Source of the DNA: Isoetes taiwanensis
Taxonomy: Eukaryota; Streptophyta; Lycopodiopsida; Isoetales; Isoetaceae
Length of the DNA: 64,000 nucleotides
Assembly (NCBI GenBank): GCA_021234155.1
Contig: JAJEKV010000165.1
Location: forward strand, 684,001 to 748,000
Reading direction: 5' to 3'
How positions within the stretch are numbered: position 1 is the stretch's first letter; each line of letters opens with the position of its first letter. Below, piece by piece: positions 9,932 to 20,629 of this stretch. Made by a program: the position numbers and the translations under genes. The notes beneath the pieces were generated by a model, which was not told the DNA's origin, made no database searches, and worked only from the letters and a program-made list of their open reading frames with translations.

Positions 9932-10230
9932 CTTCTTGCTGCTCGGATTCCCTTGTAAATTGAGCCTCTTCCGTGCCTTGGAAGGTTTAGGACTGCACGT
10001 AAAAAAAGGTCGGGCGTGTTCTTAAATTTGAAATTAAGGACACACAATGATTCAAGGAAAAAAAGCGGGCTAAGGGTACAGGACGGCCAGCTTTAGCCTG
10101 CCCAAACACGAATTTCAAATTCATTCACTTCCAGGGACTTAGTGAGCGCAGTGGAGATTTCTGGGCGCTTAGTTCGGTAGCATAGCGCACAGCGACCGGA
10201 GGCGGAGATCGATTGCTCGCGAGTTCACGG
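9932..10230. promoter_or_regulatory. Divergent intergenic region, possible bidirectional promoter
   Basis: This 299-bp gap separates the first ATG of the minus gene from that of the plus gene at 10231. No clear TATA box stands out. It is more GC-rich than the surrounding transposons on the 10231 side. Assignment rests on geometry only. Confidence 0.35.
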
Positions 10231-10589
10231 ATGGCGCCACGACGCTGTAAGCTCCTAATAGCGCCTTACTCTGTGTCTATTTCTAACTGCGTGTCTTTTT
10301 GCAAATAGTTGATTTGATCGATGTGCACGTGGCTAAGGTAGCAAGCGGATATGAGCTGCAAGACACGGAAACACTACACTGCAGCGCCATGGAAGAGGGA
10401 TACGCGAGAATCGCTTTGATACAAGTATTTGATGGGGATGCATTGTTGATGAGGCCAACAGAAGAAGCGAAGACTCTCGGTGAGGCTGCGGGATCTGTGA
10501 TACAATGGTCCAAGGAGTTCTTGCAAGAACACATGAGTTTCAGAGATTCATGTTTCATTATGTGTGTAGAACATGCCAGATGTGTATAG
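10231..10589 (+). CDS. Short protein with DUF8039-like domain (two exons)
   Basis: Exon 1 (10231-10246) starts ATGGCGCCACGACGC. A 62-nt GT-AG intron (10247-10308, CTAAC branch-like word, acceptor GCAAATAG) leads in frame to exon 2, ending in TAG at 10587-10589. The product is about 100 residues. Exon 2 reads VHVAKVASGYELQDTETLHC, MEEGYARIALIQVFDGDALL and EEAKTLGEAAGSVIQWSKEF. This matches the pattern I know for DUF8039, a small domain in plant CACTA-type transposon proteins. It is much shorter than such proteins, so it is a fragment or a truncated relic. A second frame continues to 10747 and may be the original continuation after a frameshift. Confidence 0.55.
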
Positions 10590-10878
10590 AACAGGGAACT
10601 GCTCGTAAGCTCGGCGAATTTATTGTTTCCTTGTCCAGCATATTTCAGCGTCGAGAGATGAAATATACTCTCTGGGTTGAGAGATGCTGGGCACAATGGA
10701 TCGGAGTAACACGCGAACAGCTCCCTGTTTTGATCATTGAACTGTAGAGATGCCCAGCAAGGGAACTATAAATCGGAGCAACTCGCGAACAGTTTCATTT
10801 GTCTGTATTTTTGCTTGGAATGCCTTCCATTCTGTTTAGAAGCATCGGTCCGAGTATCTGTTAGGCATGCTAGTTCTG
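10590..10878. other. Spacer downstream of the DUF8039-like gene
   Basis: A frame open to 10747 (FQRREMKYTLWVERCWAQWI) overlaps the stop and may be out-of-frame remains of the same gene. The rest shows a short repeat (ACTCGCGAACAG at about 10710 and 10783). Nothing else is seen. Confidence 0.3.
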
Positions 10879-11965
10879 TTATGATAATGCTAGGTCTAGG
10901 GCCTTTTTGATGTAGTTCAAATGCATCCCCCTGTGGTTAGTCCCAGATGCCTCCACCCAGTCCGGGCCACTCCCCGTCGCAATATTCGAGGACGATGGTT
11001 CGAAGGAGAGTGGCTCAGATGGGATAGAGGCACCTAGGACTAAACCTAGGACTAGAGGAGTCGAGAATCCCAGTGTTGGCTTGATGCCTGCATTCTCGAC
11101 TCGCAAGTCGAGAATCCCAGTGTTGGCTTGATGCCTGCATCCTCGACTCGCAAGTCGAGAATGCCTTAGCCAGCGAAAACTCCAGGTAGTACTCCTGGAG
11201 TGCTGGCTGGTTAAGGCATTCTCGACTCGCGAGCCGAGAATGCAGACAACAAGCCAACCTATGGCATTATCGAATCTTCAGTAGAAAATAAAGTTGGGTG
11301 GCTGAGGCCTTAAGGATGCATTTCCCTGTGGTTAGTTGCAGAGGCCTCCACCCAGTCCGAGCCCCTCCTCTTTGCAATATTCGAGGAAGATGGTTCGAAG
11401 GAGAGTGGCTCTGACTGGGTCGAGGAACCTACGACCAGACACAAGATGCAATACTCGAGGAAGATAATTTGAAGGAGAGTGACTAAGACTGTCTGCAGGC
11501 GCCTGTGACAGGACATAGAAGAATGCCCTGGGATTCTCGACTAGCGGGTCTTCTCGACTCACGAGTCGAGAAGACAGCCAGCACGTCTCTGGTTCATCGT
11601 AGAGGCCTCCACCCAGTCGGAGCCAGTCCCCTTCGCAATATTCAACGAAGATGGTTCGAAGAGGAGTGGCATGGACTGGGTGGAGGCACCTGCGACCGGA
11701 CACAGAGCCATTGGCGAGTCGAGAATGCACAAAAGGCATTGGCTGGCTCTCGAGGACTAGAAGGACCTTGGGTAGATGTCTGCGTTCTCGACTCACGATT
11801 CGAGATTGCCTCAACCAGCCAACAATCCAGGGGGTACACTCCCTGTTCTCGCCTCGCGAGACGAGAGATTCTCGACTCGCGAGTCGAGAAGAAGGCTTGT
11901 ACTTCCTGGATTGTTGGCAAGTTGAGGCATTCTCGACTCGCGAGTCGAGAAAGCCGAGTGCAGTC
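10879..11965. repeat. Intergenic palindrome and foldback array
   Basis: At least eight palindrome variants occur (for example near 11094, 11142, 11218, 11552, 11795, 11870 and 11930). Between them lie long foldbacks. Three related ones of about 95-105 bp (10929-11031, 11336-11435, 11584-11690) have arms CCTCCACCCAGTC and GACTGGGTGGAGG around a TTCGCAATATTC centre. Others fold at 11155-11228 (GAATGCCTTA with TAAGGCATTC) and 11811-11927 (CCAACAATCCAGG with CCTGGATTGTTGG). Long open frames across it, such as 11332-12216 minus, are by-products of the repeats. Confidence 0.85.
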
Positions 11966-13240
11966 TGCACCTTTCCTGCAAGGGTTTGAGGGGTGCACTC
12001 AGTAAAAACCGTAGAAAACATGTGAGTGTATGGGATGGGGTTTTTTTGGGGCCAAAACTGTACCCTTATATGGAAGGGAGTATTTTTCTTGCTTGAATTC
12101 TGTATATTTATAAGAGAAATATGGTAGGGGTATATAAAATATGAGGTATAAAATATGAGGTAGGAAATTTTCGTATAAGGGATAATTTCTCTTAACCCTA
12201 TGCACGCACATGCCATATAGACTTTACATTAGGTGCACCCCCCGGGTGCAAGGGAGGATATTCTGTGAGTTAGAAAGATTTGCATTTGCTGTAAAGCAAA
12301 TCCTGTTCTTAGATCATAGTTAAAAACATTCATTCATAGTTAAGTTCTGTTATGAAACAGTCATAGAAAGTTTTGCAATTTCTGTTGTGAATCATTCATA
12401 GTAATGTTCTGTTACTGCTCTGTGGATTTTTTCTTCCTATCACCTGTCTCTGAGGATTCCTAGTTCAGTTGCTTGCCACTAGTCTTAGCACTAGTCTTAC
12501 TTATGCCTGTACAAGGTTTTCAATAAAACAAAAACTAAGAAGAAGAAAACAAACACAGAAAACAAAACAAAAGCAAAACAGAAAACAGTGAAAACATGTG
12601 AAATAGAGTGAAACAGTGGAGACAAAAGAGAACATATTAATAAACCAAACCTGGTAGATTTGCTGGATGCAGAGGAAGCTCCCGTGTTTGATTCCATGTT
12701 TGAACAGGCGTTTGCAAAGAGGGAATAGGGATTTGTCGGGCTGGAAATTGAAACAGGGGATAGTAAGAACCTCTGATAAAAGAATATAAGTAAGAGTGCA
12801 ATAAAACTAAAAAGGACTTAGAGAAAACTAAAAAGAAGCAATAAAAAAAGCTATAAACTTACAGAGAAGGACCTCACTTTCTTCTCAGGCAGTAACGCCC
12901 GCTCGAACACTCAAACTGTGAAAAAACCTCGGCGCTAGATGCGTCCTGATCCGTCGACCAGGCTGTTGTCATAAGAAGCCGTCCGAATTGAGAGATTGGA
13001 AGGATCGCCAAGGGCGGAGCTCCAGAGACGGAATGGAAAAACAGAACAGAGAAAGAATGAATGGATGAATGGGTCGCGGGGGAAGAGGAAGAGGGTGCAG
13101 TTATTTTGGGCTGCACCCTCGAACCTCGATAAAGTGCCATTATGACACCCTCTCACGTGTGGGCCATGCGGTCCGTGACATGGGTGTCCGGATTACTGAC
13201 GTGGCAATGTCAGCGGTGGCTGACGAGGCACCACGTGGGC
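11966..13240. other. Gene-poor spacer with two G-box words
   Basis: Small minus-strand frames (12497-12697 and 12874-13140) are rich in Phe and Ser and show no domain. CACGTG words occur near 13154 and 13231, just before the low-complexity tract. They could be G-boxes for the gene at 13.7 kb, but no transcript evidence is available. Confidence 0.3.
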
Positions 13241-13640
13241 CATATTTTTAATGGTTATAATGTTTATAATGGTTAATAGATTTAATGGTTAATGGTTTTA
13301 ATGTTTTTAATGGTTAATGGTTCTAATGGTTCTAATATGGTTCTAATAATGGTTAATGGTTTTAATGTTTTTAATGGTTAATGGTTCTAATGGTTCTAAC
13401 ATGGTTCTAATAATGGTTAATGGTTTTAATGGTTAATGGTTCGAATGGTTAATGGTTATAATGGTTACATGGTTATATGGTTATAGTGTTTTAATGTTTT
13501 TGCTGGTTATATGGTTTTAATGTTTTTGGTTTAATGGTTTAATGAATCTATGTGGTTTAATGGTTTAATTGTCTTAAATGGTTGTATATGGTTTAATGGT
13601 TTAAATGGTTGTATATGTGGATTTAATGGTTTAAATGGTT
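13241..13640. repeat. Low-complexity TAATGGTT tract
   Basis: About 400 bp consist almost only of TAATGG, TTTAATG and GGTTATA words. It is a degenerate microsatellite directly upstream of the DUF7869-type gene. Confidence 0.9.
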
Positions 13641-13685
13641 GTATATGTTTTTAATGTGTGCTCTTTCATTCAGGGAGCATGTGAG

Positions 13686-16580
13686 ATGAGCAAAATGGAG
13701 CCAAGGAAGTCCAGCACAGGACATTGCCCTAGGCTCCAATTGAGGAAGATGGCATGCTTGTTGTTGCACCCTTGCAACGAGATAGTATTTGTAGAGGGCA
13801 TCATAACTGCAGTTGATCCTTTTGATAGTGTCAATGATGAAAGGCTGGGAGATGATCATCTTGGAGTTGGCATTGTGAAGCTTCTTATCCAAGTTGATAC
13901 AATCATGTTCCAGGGAAGCTCTAGTGATTGCATTGTGTGCTCTGGGTTGTTGGAGTCCCAAACTCAGTTGAGATGGCCAATTAGATATATTACACACAAG
14001 AATGGTGATAGTTTGGAATGCCCTACTGAACTACATACCCCAAGGCCCACCCCAGGCCATGTGGAAGATTTGGTGGTCGATGAGCATCCTTTGGTCACAA
14101 GGAAGGCACTATGTTTTTCATAAAAGGAAGCCAAGGGTGCCCAAGAGGCCTAGAAGTGACAGGATGGAAAGTATGGCCCCAACCAAAGAAAACCTAGAGG
14201 CAATTAGGGGACAAGAGTGTTGCAACCTAGATTGCACAGTGCAGTACAGTGTGGATGACCTCGTGCAGATAAGGTCCCAATACATTGGACAGCTTCATAA
14301 AGATAGGATTAATTTCATCTACTCCTTGTGTAGGAATTCCAGCTATGATGAAAACACAGGAAGGCTATTATATCAATTGAGGGGCCTGAAGGTATGTATG
14401 AGAGCATTGAGATGGATTCTTGGGGTGAGCAAGTCTTCATTCTACAGATACTGGGAGCAGGTTAGAAAAGGACACAGTTTGTTCCAACATGGCAATGCAC
14501 TCACTTTGAAACCTAGAGCAAATATACTCTCAAGGCCATTGCAGTCTTCGAGAGCTTTGTGAGATACATGTCTCAATCTATGCCCCACAAGTCGAAGGTG
14601 AACGAGCACGGTGTGCGAGTGGTGCAAAGGGTGTTGCCACAACACTATACCCAAAAGGAGTGCCTTAAAGAGGTCAACTCCATCCTAGAAACTATTGGAG
14701 GTAGGCCTCTTTCTCAATCACATTTCAACAAGTTATGGAGCACTCACTTCTCAGACGTGAGTGTCCTGCAACACATGCCATTCTCAAAGTGCAACACTTG
14801 CATTCAACTCAAGGATACACTTGCATCAACTGCAATAGAGAAAGAAAGAATGGCAATTAGGGAGCAATTTGCAGATCACCAAAGGGACCAAATATCATGT
14901 AGACAGTTGTATTGGCAGTGGAGAACATTTTCTCAGATGCAGCTTGACAGATTTGTGTGTATAATTCATGATAAGATGGACCAACACAAGACTTTCTTGC
15001 CAAAGCTAGATCCTTTACCCAAGCGTTGTCAAAACGCTTTTTAGATGAAAGTAAGTCTAGCGGGTGTCTTAACATATGGTCATGGAACTGGAACCTATGG
15101 TCATTTTGTGCTTGATCTATGGAGGGATGATCCAAACTTCCATGTGAACTCTATTTTCAAGTGCTTGAGAACACTAGAGAAAGGATCGATAGAAGGGAGG
15201 AGGTATTCCCCATCAGCACCCATTTTTGAGGCTTTGATGGATGATCAACCGCTTTGTTACCAAAGGCAGATAAAAAAGCTCATATCCAAGGTGTCTAGTG
15301 AATCAAGGAGGACTTGGGATGATTTCCCCTTACTTGAGAAACAACTGCCAGAGGAGCTATGCGTTCAATTGGACAACTGTTGGAAAGAAAACAAGAATAG
15401 ATGGATGTTTGGGGCAATGTCATACTTGACAGTAGTGGGAGTATTCAAAGTTGTGAAAGTGGGATTCATGATGGTTGGGCATACACATGATGATATAGGT
15501 GCATTCTTTGGAACTTTCTCCACCAAGCTCAAGAGAGAAAACGTGACTAGTCTCCCTGAACTAATGGATGTGTTTGAGAGCTGCATTGACCCCAACCCAA
15601 TGGCTTTCTTGATGGATGAGGTTGCAGATTGGAAATCATTTGTCGAGGGATACTTGCTAGATGGTAAGGATCAGTTGACAGGACACACAAAGCCACTTCA
15701 GTTCAAGGTTTGGGTTAGGGATGGAATATCAATCATGCAATATAAGTGGAGACCAGGTGACAAGTTGTGGATGCCTGTACAAGGCATCGAGTTGTGGCAA
15801 CGGGGTGCTGCTGGTGAAATTCTCATTCCTAAAGGGCAGCCAAAACCACTACCTCCCTTCAAGACTGTCAAAGACTCTAGCCAACTAGTGAAGGGGATCA
15901 AGGATTATATAACGCACTGGGATGATGTTCGGAATGGAAAGCACACCTCCACTCTTAAGAAAAATCAAATGGACTCCCTAATCAAGTACTGGGAGAAAGT
16001 TGTGACATGCTTAGAAACTGAACAACCATGTGGGAGGGAGCTGAGAGACGGGTTCTTGCAAGAGTCAAGATGGGAGGGTTCTCAAGGAGCAAGCACGTCT
16101 AAGAATGTTCACTTGGGTCCTAATAAGGGTTCCAAGTGGTTTGTGGGAAGTAAGGCCTCAAAGCTGAAGTGGTTTGATCTTCCTGAGTGGGATCCCTTTG
16201 AGGACATCAAGGAAGGATACTTTGTGCTAGTAAGGCCTGATGATGAGGATTGTCCAATATGGTTAGGGGTGGCACTCTCTGATGTAACCACCACTATGGC
16301 TGATGGAGAGGAGTTGCGTCCTGGATTCCAAATTCAATATTGGGAGCCCATTGGAAGACACAAGAAGGGCAACTTGAAGGAGCAATAATACACCGACTGC
16401 TGGGAGAAGAAGTGGAGGGCAAATCATGCTGATCCTCAAAGGAGGGAATTGGTGGAGTGTGTGGTATGGTCATATCCAAGTTCTCACATTGCAAAGGACA
16501 ACACACACAAGATCCCAAAAAGGGAGATGGACAAAGCCATGAGCAACCTCCATGCTTTGTCATTGTATGAGGGTAGATAA
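13686..16580 (+). pseudogene. DUF8039/DUF7869-type transposon protein, decayed
   Basis: An ATG at 13686 opens a segment resembling DUF8039 (IVFVEGIITAVDPFDSV and SQTQLRWPIRYI). After a frameshift near 14100 it reads CCNLDCTVQYSVDDLVQIRS and GVSKSSFYRYWEQVRKGHSL. After another shift near 14555 it gives LWSTHFSDVSVLQHMPFSKC with NTCIQLK and CIIHDKMDQHKTFLPKL. The C-terminal half is a typical DUF7869 domain: GHGTGTYGHFVLDLWRDDPN, LCVQLDNCWKENKNRW and VGHTHDDIGAFFGTFSTKLK. The conserved Asp and His residues suggest an RNase H-like transposase core; that role is inferred. In-frame stops are TAG at 15042-15044 and TAA at about 16386. Coding resemblance continues to a TAA near 16580 (DCWEKKWRANHADPQRRELV). 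Confidence 0.75.
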
Positions 16581-17870
16581 TATTGAGAAACTTAAAAACT
16601 TTCCCAACTAGTGGTTTGTAAAATTTATGAGGAAAACAAGTAACCCAATTCTTTGTGTGTGATGTGTAATTCTATTCAAGCAATCAATTCAGAAATTTTT
16701 TTTTCTGGGGTATGAGTCCCATTTTCAGTCCGAGTCCCAAAATTCGAGATTTGTCCCACTTTAATTAAATACGACTTAATAATGCCTTCTGTATATAACT
16801 CTTTTTGTAATGTGTGAATGTCTTTTGCTTTTATATGCTTCAATCAAATTTTAAAGTGAAGCATTTGAATGTTAATATGACTTAAAGAATGAAAGGCTTA
16901 TTTAGAGCAGTGATGCATGCCAGCCAGCATTCTGTCATTTTGATAAATGATTCAAGAACTGCCCGTGTGATGGCATTTATCTGTGTTGGTCATTCTTTAT
17001 AGCCTCAGCTGCTTCTAAATCAATAAATTCCATCTTTCCAAAGAATTCACTTGAATCTTGGATCTCTTCAAATTTCATTTGTCTGCGCTCCGTCTCTACT
17101 ACATCAAGCAGGCTGATAGGAACCTTACTACTAATGATATTCTTTGCTCTAATTATTTTCAAGTCAAGAGAATCAGATGTATCAGTTGTTTCTTTACTAC
17201 TACAGGGGTAGTGAAGCTACTTCTTACTTGTAGATTTACTCATATGTTTTTGTGCCGCTTATAATGAACTGAACAAGAATATTAATAATTTTGTTGTTTT
17301 CAAACTTGTTTTTGTTGTGTGGAAGCATGGAACCTAAAACTCTATAAGTTTATGTAACCATTGCATCGCCAAACCTATCTAAAAGTAATACTTTTACTTT
17401 TTTTTGGGATAATTCAACCAAATGCTTACTTGCAATTCTGTTAAAAAAAACTTAAGAAGAAGTATCCTATTGTGCACAAAAGTGCATGTTTTTCTACTTA
17501 GAGAGGCCTTGCAAAAGGCCGCTCTAAGAATAAAGCAAAGATGAAATAGTTAATTTTGCTTTTGAAATGAGAATACCTTTGGGCTGCTGGTAAAAAACAG
17601 AGGATGCTATCACCATTTTCTTGAGCTTATCACAAGCTTCTTTACTCTTTGAGATTGTTATTACTTGAAAACATGAATGTGATCTATTGAAATAGATCAC
17701 CTCCTGCATCTAGTAGGTCGATTAAGTGAATCTTGATTGATCCGCCACATTTCATCACAAAGGTGGGTGGACTAGATCTCCTCTATAAATGTCCCTGTTG
17801 ATGGATTTTCCCCAAAATCCCCAGCAAGTGACCTCAAAATGCAAGAATCAAGATCTCCTTAATGCTGTAA
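16581..17870. other. AT-rich spacer without a supported gene
   Basis: It contains the inverted partner of the 1.95-kb motif at 16753-16777, preceded by GAGTCCCATTTTCAGTCCGA, and several poly-T runs. Small frames at 16977-17264 and 17524-17709 have no recognisable features. Confidence 0.4.
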
Positions 17871-17875
17871 CCAAG
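17871..17875. other. Left target-site duplication CCAAG of the Copia element
   Basis: CCAAG directly precedes the 5' LTR. The same five bases follow the 3' LTR at 29501-29505. Confidence 0.9.
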
Positions 17876-18358
17876 TGTTGGAATTACATGCCTAAGTGGT
17901 GGCCTTTTGACCCAAATGACACATGGTTAGCGTTTACATATAGGTTTTGCATGGAGCAAAAATAAAAAGGGAAAAGCGGACCAAAATTATATGGTGAAGA
18001 GAACAGAAGTTTTTTTTAACAGGAACACAACCGACGTCATCGTTTGTGAGCCGGATTTGTTGAACTGGCATCTGTTGCCGAAACAGGCCTTGGAGCTTCC
18101 ATATGTTGCCGGATTTGATATTGGAGCAGGGTGGAACAGGTGATTATCTGTGATATGATGTTTTCTGTAGTAGAAGGCAGTCTGTTTATCAGTTTTGTGT
18201 GATACTGTAATTTAGTCCTGTGTGGAATTCTCTGTGGGTTTCGATTTGCTTTAAGCAGGTACATCCTTTGTGGATTTTGAAGAGGTGCTAAGGGAGAAGA
18301 TTGAGTTTGGAATTTCTTCTGGGTTCAATTCCTGGGCTCAAAGCGTTTGATTCCAACA
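17876..18358 (+). repeat. Copia 5' LTR
   Basis: It runs from TGTTGGAATTACATGCC to GTTTGATTCCAACA. Compared with the 3' LTR it has an extra stretch of about 36 bp around 18009-18045 (poly-T then AACAGGAACACAACC). Confidence 0.97.
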
Positions 18359-18360
18359 AG

Positions 18361-18372
18361 TGGTATCAGAGC
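18361..18372 (+). other. Primer-binding site for initiator tRNA-Met
   Basis: TGGTATCAGAGC lies two bases after the 5' LTR. It is the complement of the plant initiator tRNA-Met 3' end and the standard Copia primer site. Confidence 0.95.
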
Positions 18373-18391
18373 TTTTGAGTCTAAACGGGAG

Positions 18392-19290
18392 ATGGCATCT
18401 AATAAGGTCGCTGCCTCTATTTTAGCTGACGTTAAGGTGTATAAAGGAGGCTCTGGTTTTCAGGCATGGAAGATGAAAGTTGAGAAGGCTTTGGAAGCAG
18501 AGGGGCTGTGGGATTTGGTCTGTCCTGTCACAGAAACTGAGAAGCAAATGCGGGTAACTATGAAGAATGAAGCTGCAGAATCGTCAAAGCTGGAGGTATC
18601 TGCGGAATCAGCAAAGGCTGCAAAGGATGCTGCAAAAGATTTAGCCCAAGCAAAAGGTATTATCATTTCAAAGCTTGGTTATGGTATTATAGCGTCAATT
18701 CATAGTATGGATCCACGAGATATGTGGCAGTATTTGTTAAATGAATATGAACAGTTAACTGCATCTCAGAGACATAAACTGGAACAAGAATTAAGAATGT
18801 TGAAATATGAAAGTGGTCAAGATCTGGTTGAGTTATTTGATAAAAAGGATGGAATATTTATGGATTTAGAAGGTGCTGCGCCTCTTTCTGTCCAATAAAA
18901 AATTCTTTATATCTTAGATGTATTTGCTGCATATGATGAAAATATTGCATCTTTAATTCGCACGATGGCTAGAACTAAAGAAGAAGCTATAAGTATTGCA
19001 AGGACTGAAATTACGCAAAGAGAAGCAAGAAGAAATTATGATCAAGGGGGAGATAATATATTGTATTTTGGAAGAGGAAGGGGCAGAAGTAAGGATGTAA
19101 TGTGTTATGGTTGTGGAGAAACTGGACACATTAAGCCAAACTGCACTAGAATCAGAGGCCGTTCATGCTATGCTTGCGGAGGAGCTGGTCATCTAGCCAA
19201 TATGTGTACAAAAAGGGAAAGAGGACGTGGAAACTTTAGGGGATCTTCTAGTAGAGGTGCGTCCAGAAGTGTTACCTTTTCAAAGCTGAC
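18392..19290 (+). pseudogene. Copia Gag with two zinc knuckles
   Basis: An ATG at 18392 begins MASNKVAASILADVKVYKGG. A retrotransposon Gag core follows (FQAWKMKVEKALEAEGLWDL and YLLNEYEQLTASQRHKLEQE), reaching a TAA at 18896-18898. The same frame continues KILYILDVFAAYDENIASLI into two CCHC knuckles, CYGCGETGHIKPNC and CYACGGAGHLANMC, then an Arg/Gly-rich linker. Gag packages the element RNA into particles; the knuckles bind nucleic acid. Plant Copia Gags usually have one knuckle, so two are slightly unusual. The single in-frame stop separates most of Gag from the knuckles. Confidence 0.85.
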
Positions 19291-19720
19291 TATAGGTTCT
19301 GTATCAGAAGAAATTCCTGAGGAGGAGGTAAAGTCATATGCTTTGTCAAATTTATGTGATGAAAATATTTCTAACCCTGTGGTTATAGATTCTGGAGCTG
19401 AAAAATCCGTGATGCAAAGTTCACAAATTTTAAGAAAGCTTGAAACTAGTAAGCTCAGATGTGTGCATATGGCTAATGGAGAAAAGCAAAATGTAGAAGC
19501 TTGTGGTGTGTTAGAGCTCATAGGAGAAGATGGAAAAATTATTACCATTAATAATGTATTGTGTGTAGCAGATTTAGTTGATAAAAATTATAAAGTCTTG
19601 TTTGACAAGCATATGTGTATAGTTCATGATAATGGAAAAATAGTATTGTATGCAAAAAGAATTGGAAATCGTTTTGAGCTTTGTCCTAGAAGTATAAATA
19701 TTTTATCAAGTGAAGTTGGA
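19291..19720 (+). pseudogene. Copia aspartic protease region
   Basis: The catalytic motif VVIDSGAEKSVM (DSG triad) is followed by hydrophobic strands typical of retropepsins (GVLELIGEDGKIITINNVLC). It would process the Gag-Pol polyprotein. This part has no internal stop. Confidence 0.85.
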
Positions 19721-20629
19721 AAGGAAAACTCAATGGAATTGTGGCATCAAAGATTAGGCCACACGAACTTGAAAAATATAATTTTTATGAAAAGGCACAA
19801 GTTACTGGACGGTTTGGACTTTATAGATAATAGTGAGGGAAGCGCTTTGTGTCATGGATGTATGTTGGGCAAACAAAGTAGAAAGCCTTTTCCTATGAAG
19901 AGTGAACGGGTAAATGAAAAATTAGCCCTAGTGCATTCGGATGTATGTGGACCTATGAGAGTTAGAAGTGTTAGTGGAAAATACTATTTTGTGTCATTTA
20001 TTGATGACTATACAAGAAAAGCTAAGTGGTACTTCTTAACTCATAAAAGTCAGGTGCTCAACTCATTTAAAGCCTATCTTGCAGAAGTCGAACGTGAAAC
20101 AGGTGCTAAATTAAAATGTTTAAGATCAGATAGAGGGGGAGAGTACTTATCAAATGAATTTAAAAGGTTTTGTTTAGAAACATGAATCAAAAGGCAGTTG
20201 ACTTGCAGAGGTACTCCTCAGCAGAATGGTGTCTCTGAAAGAAAGAATTGAACGGTAATGGAAGCATCTCGGGCTATGTTAAAGCATGCAGGTCTTCCAA
20301 ATTTCTTATGGGCAGAAGCTGTAAATACCACCGCGTTCTATATTCAAAATAAGATCTCAAGCACATCCCTGAATGGTCAGATCCCAGATGAGTTATGGAC
20401 CGGCAAGCGTCAATCGGTAAAAGACTTTAAAGCTTTTGGTTGTTTGGCATATTCAAAGGTAATAGATGATAAGATATCAAAATTGGATGATAGAAGTAAG
20501 GAAACATATGTTGTTGGATACGATAAAGAATCAAAAGGGTATAGGCTCTATGATCCAAACAAAAAGACAGTGATTATAAGTCGAGATGTCATTTTCTTTG
20601 AAAATATATTATACAAAGATCGGTTTTTA
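19721..20629 (+). pseudogene. Copia integrase, two in-frame TGA stops
   Basis: The zinc-binding HHCC region reads ELWHQRLGHTNLKNI and CHGCMLGKQSRKPFP. The catalytic core shows LVHSDVCGPM and LRSDRGGEYLSNEFKRF, containing the first two acidic residues of the DDE triad. A TGA at 20183-20185 interrupts. The core continues TPQQNGVSERKN to a second TGA at 20249-20251 where Arg would be expected (CGA to TGA), then AMLKHAGLPNFLWAEAVNTT. The C-terminal part is cut by the LINE at 20630. Confidence 0.9.
20614..20629. other. Left copy of the LINE target-site duplication
   Basis: CAAAGATCGGTTTTTA here is repeated exactly at 27236-27251 on the other side of the LINE. Confidence 0.95.

Noticed and set aside
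11332-12216. 294-residue minus-strand frame and overlapping plus frames
   Set aside because: They run through palindromes and foldbacks; the recurring SRLASRE-type peptides are translations of the CTCGACTCGCGAGTCGAG repeat, not protein conservation.
3814-16388. Alternative genetic code with TAG/TAA read as Gln
   Set aside because: The long LINE ORFs end at TAA exactly where the next ATG begins, and TGA also occurs as an internal stop in the Copia; decay of CAG/CAA codons is simpler.
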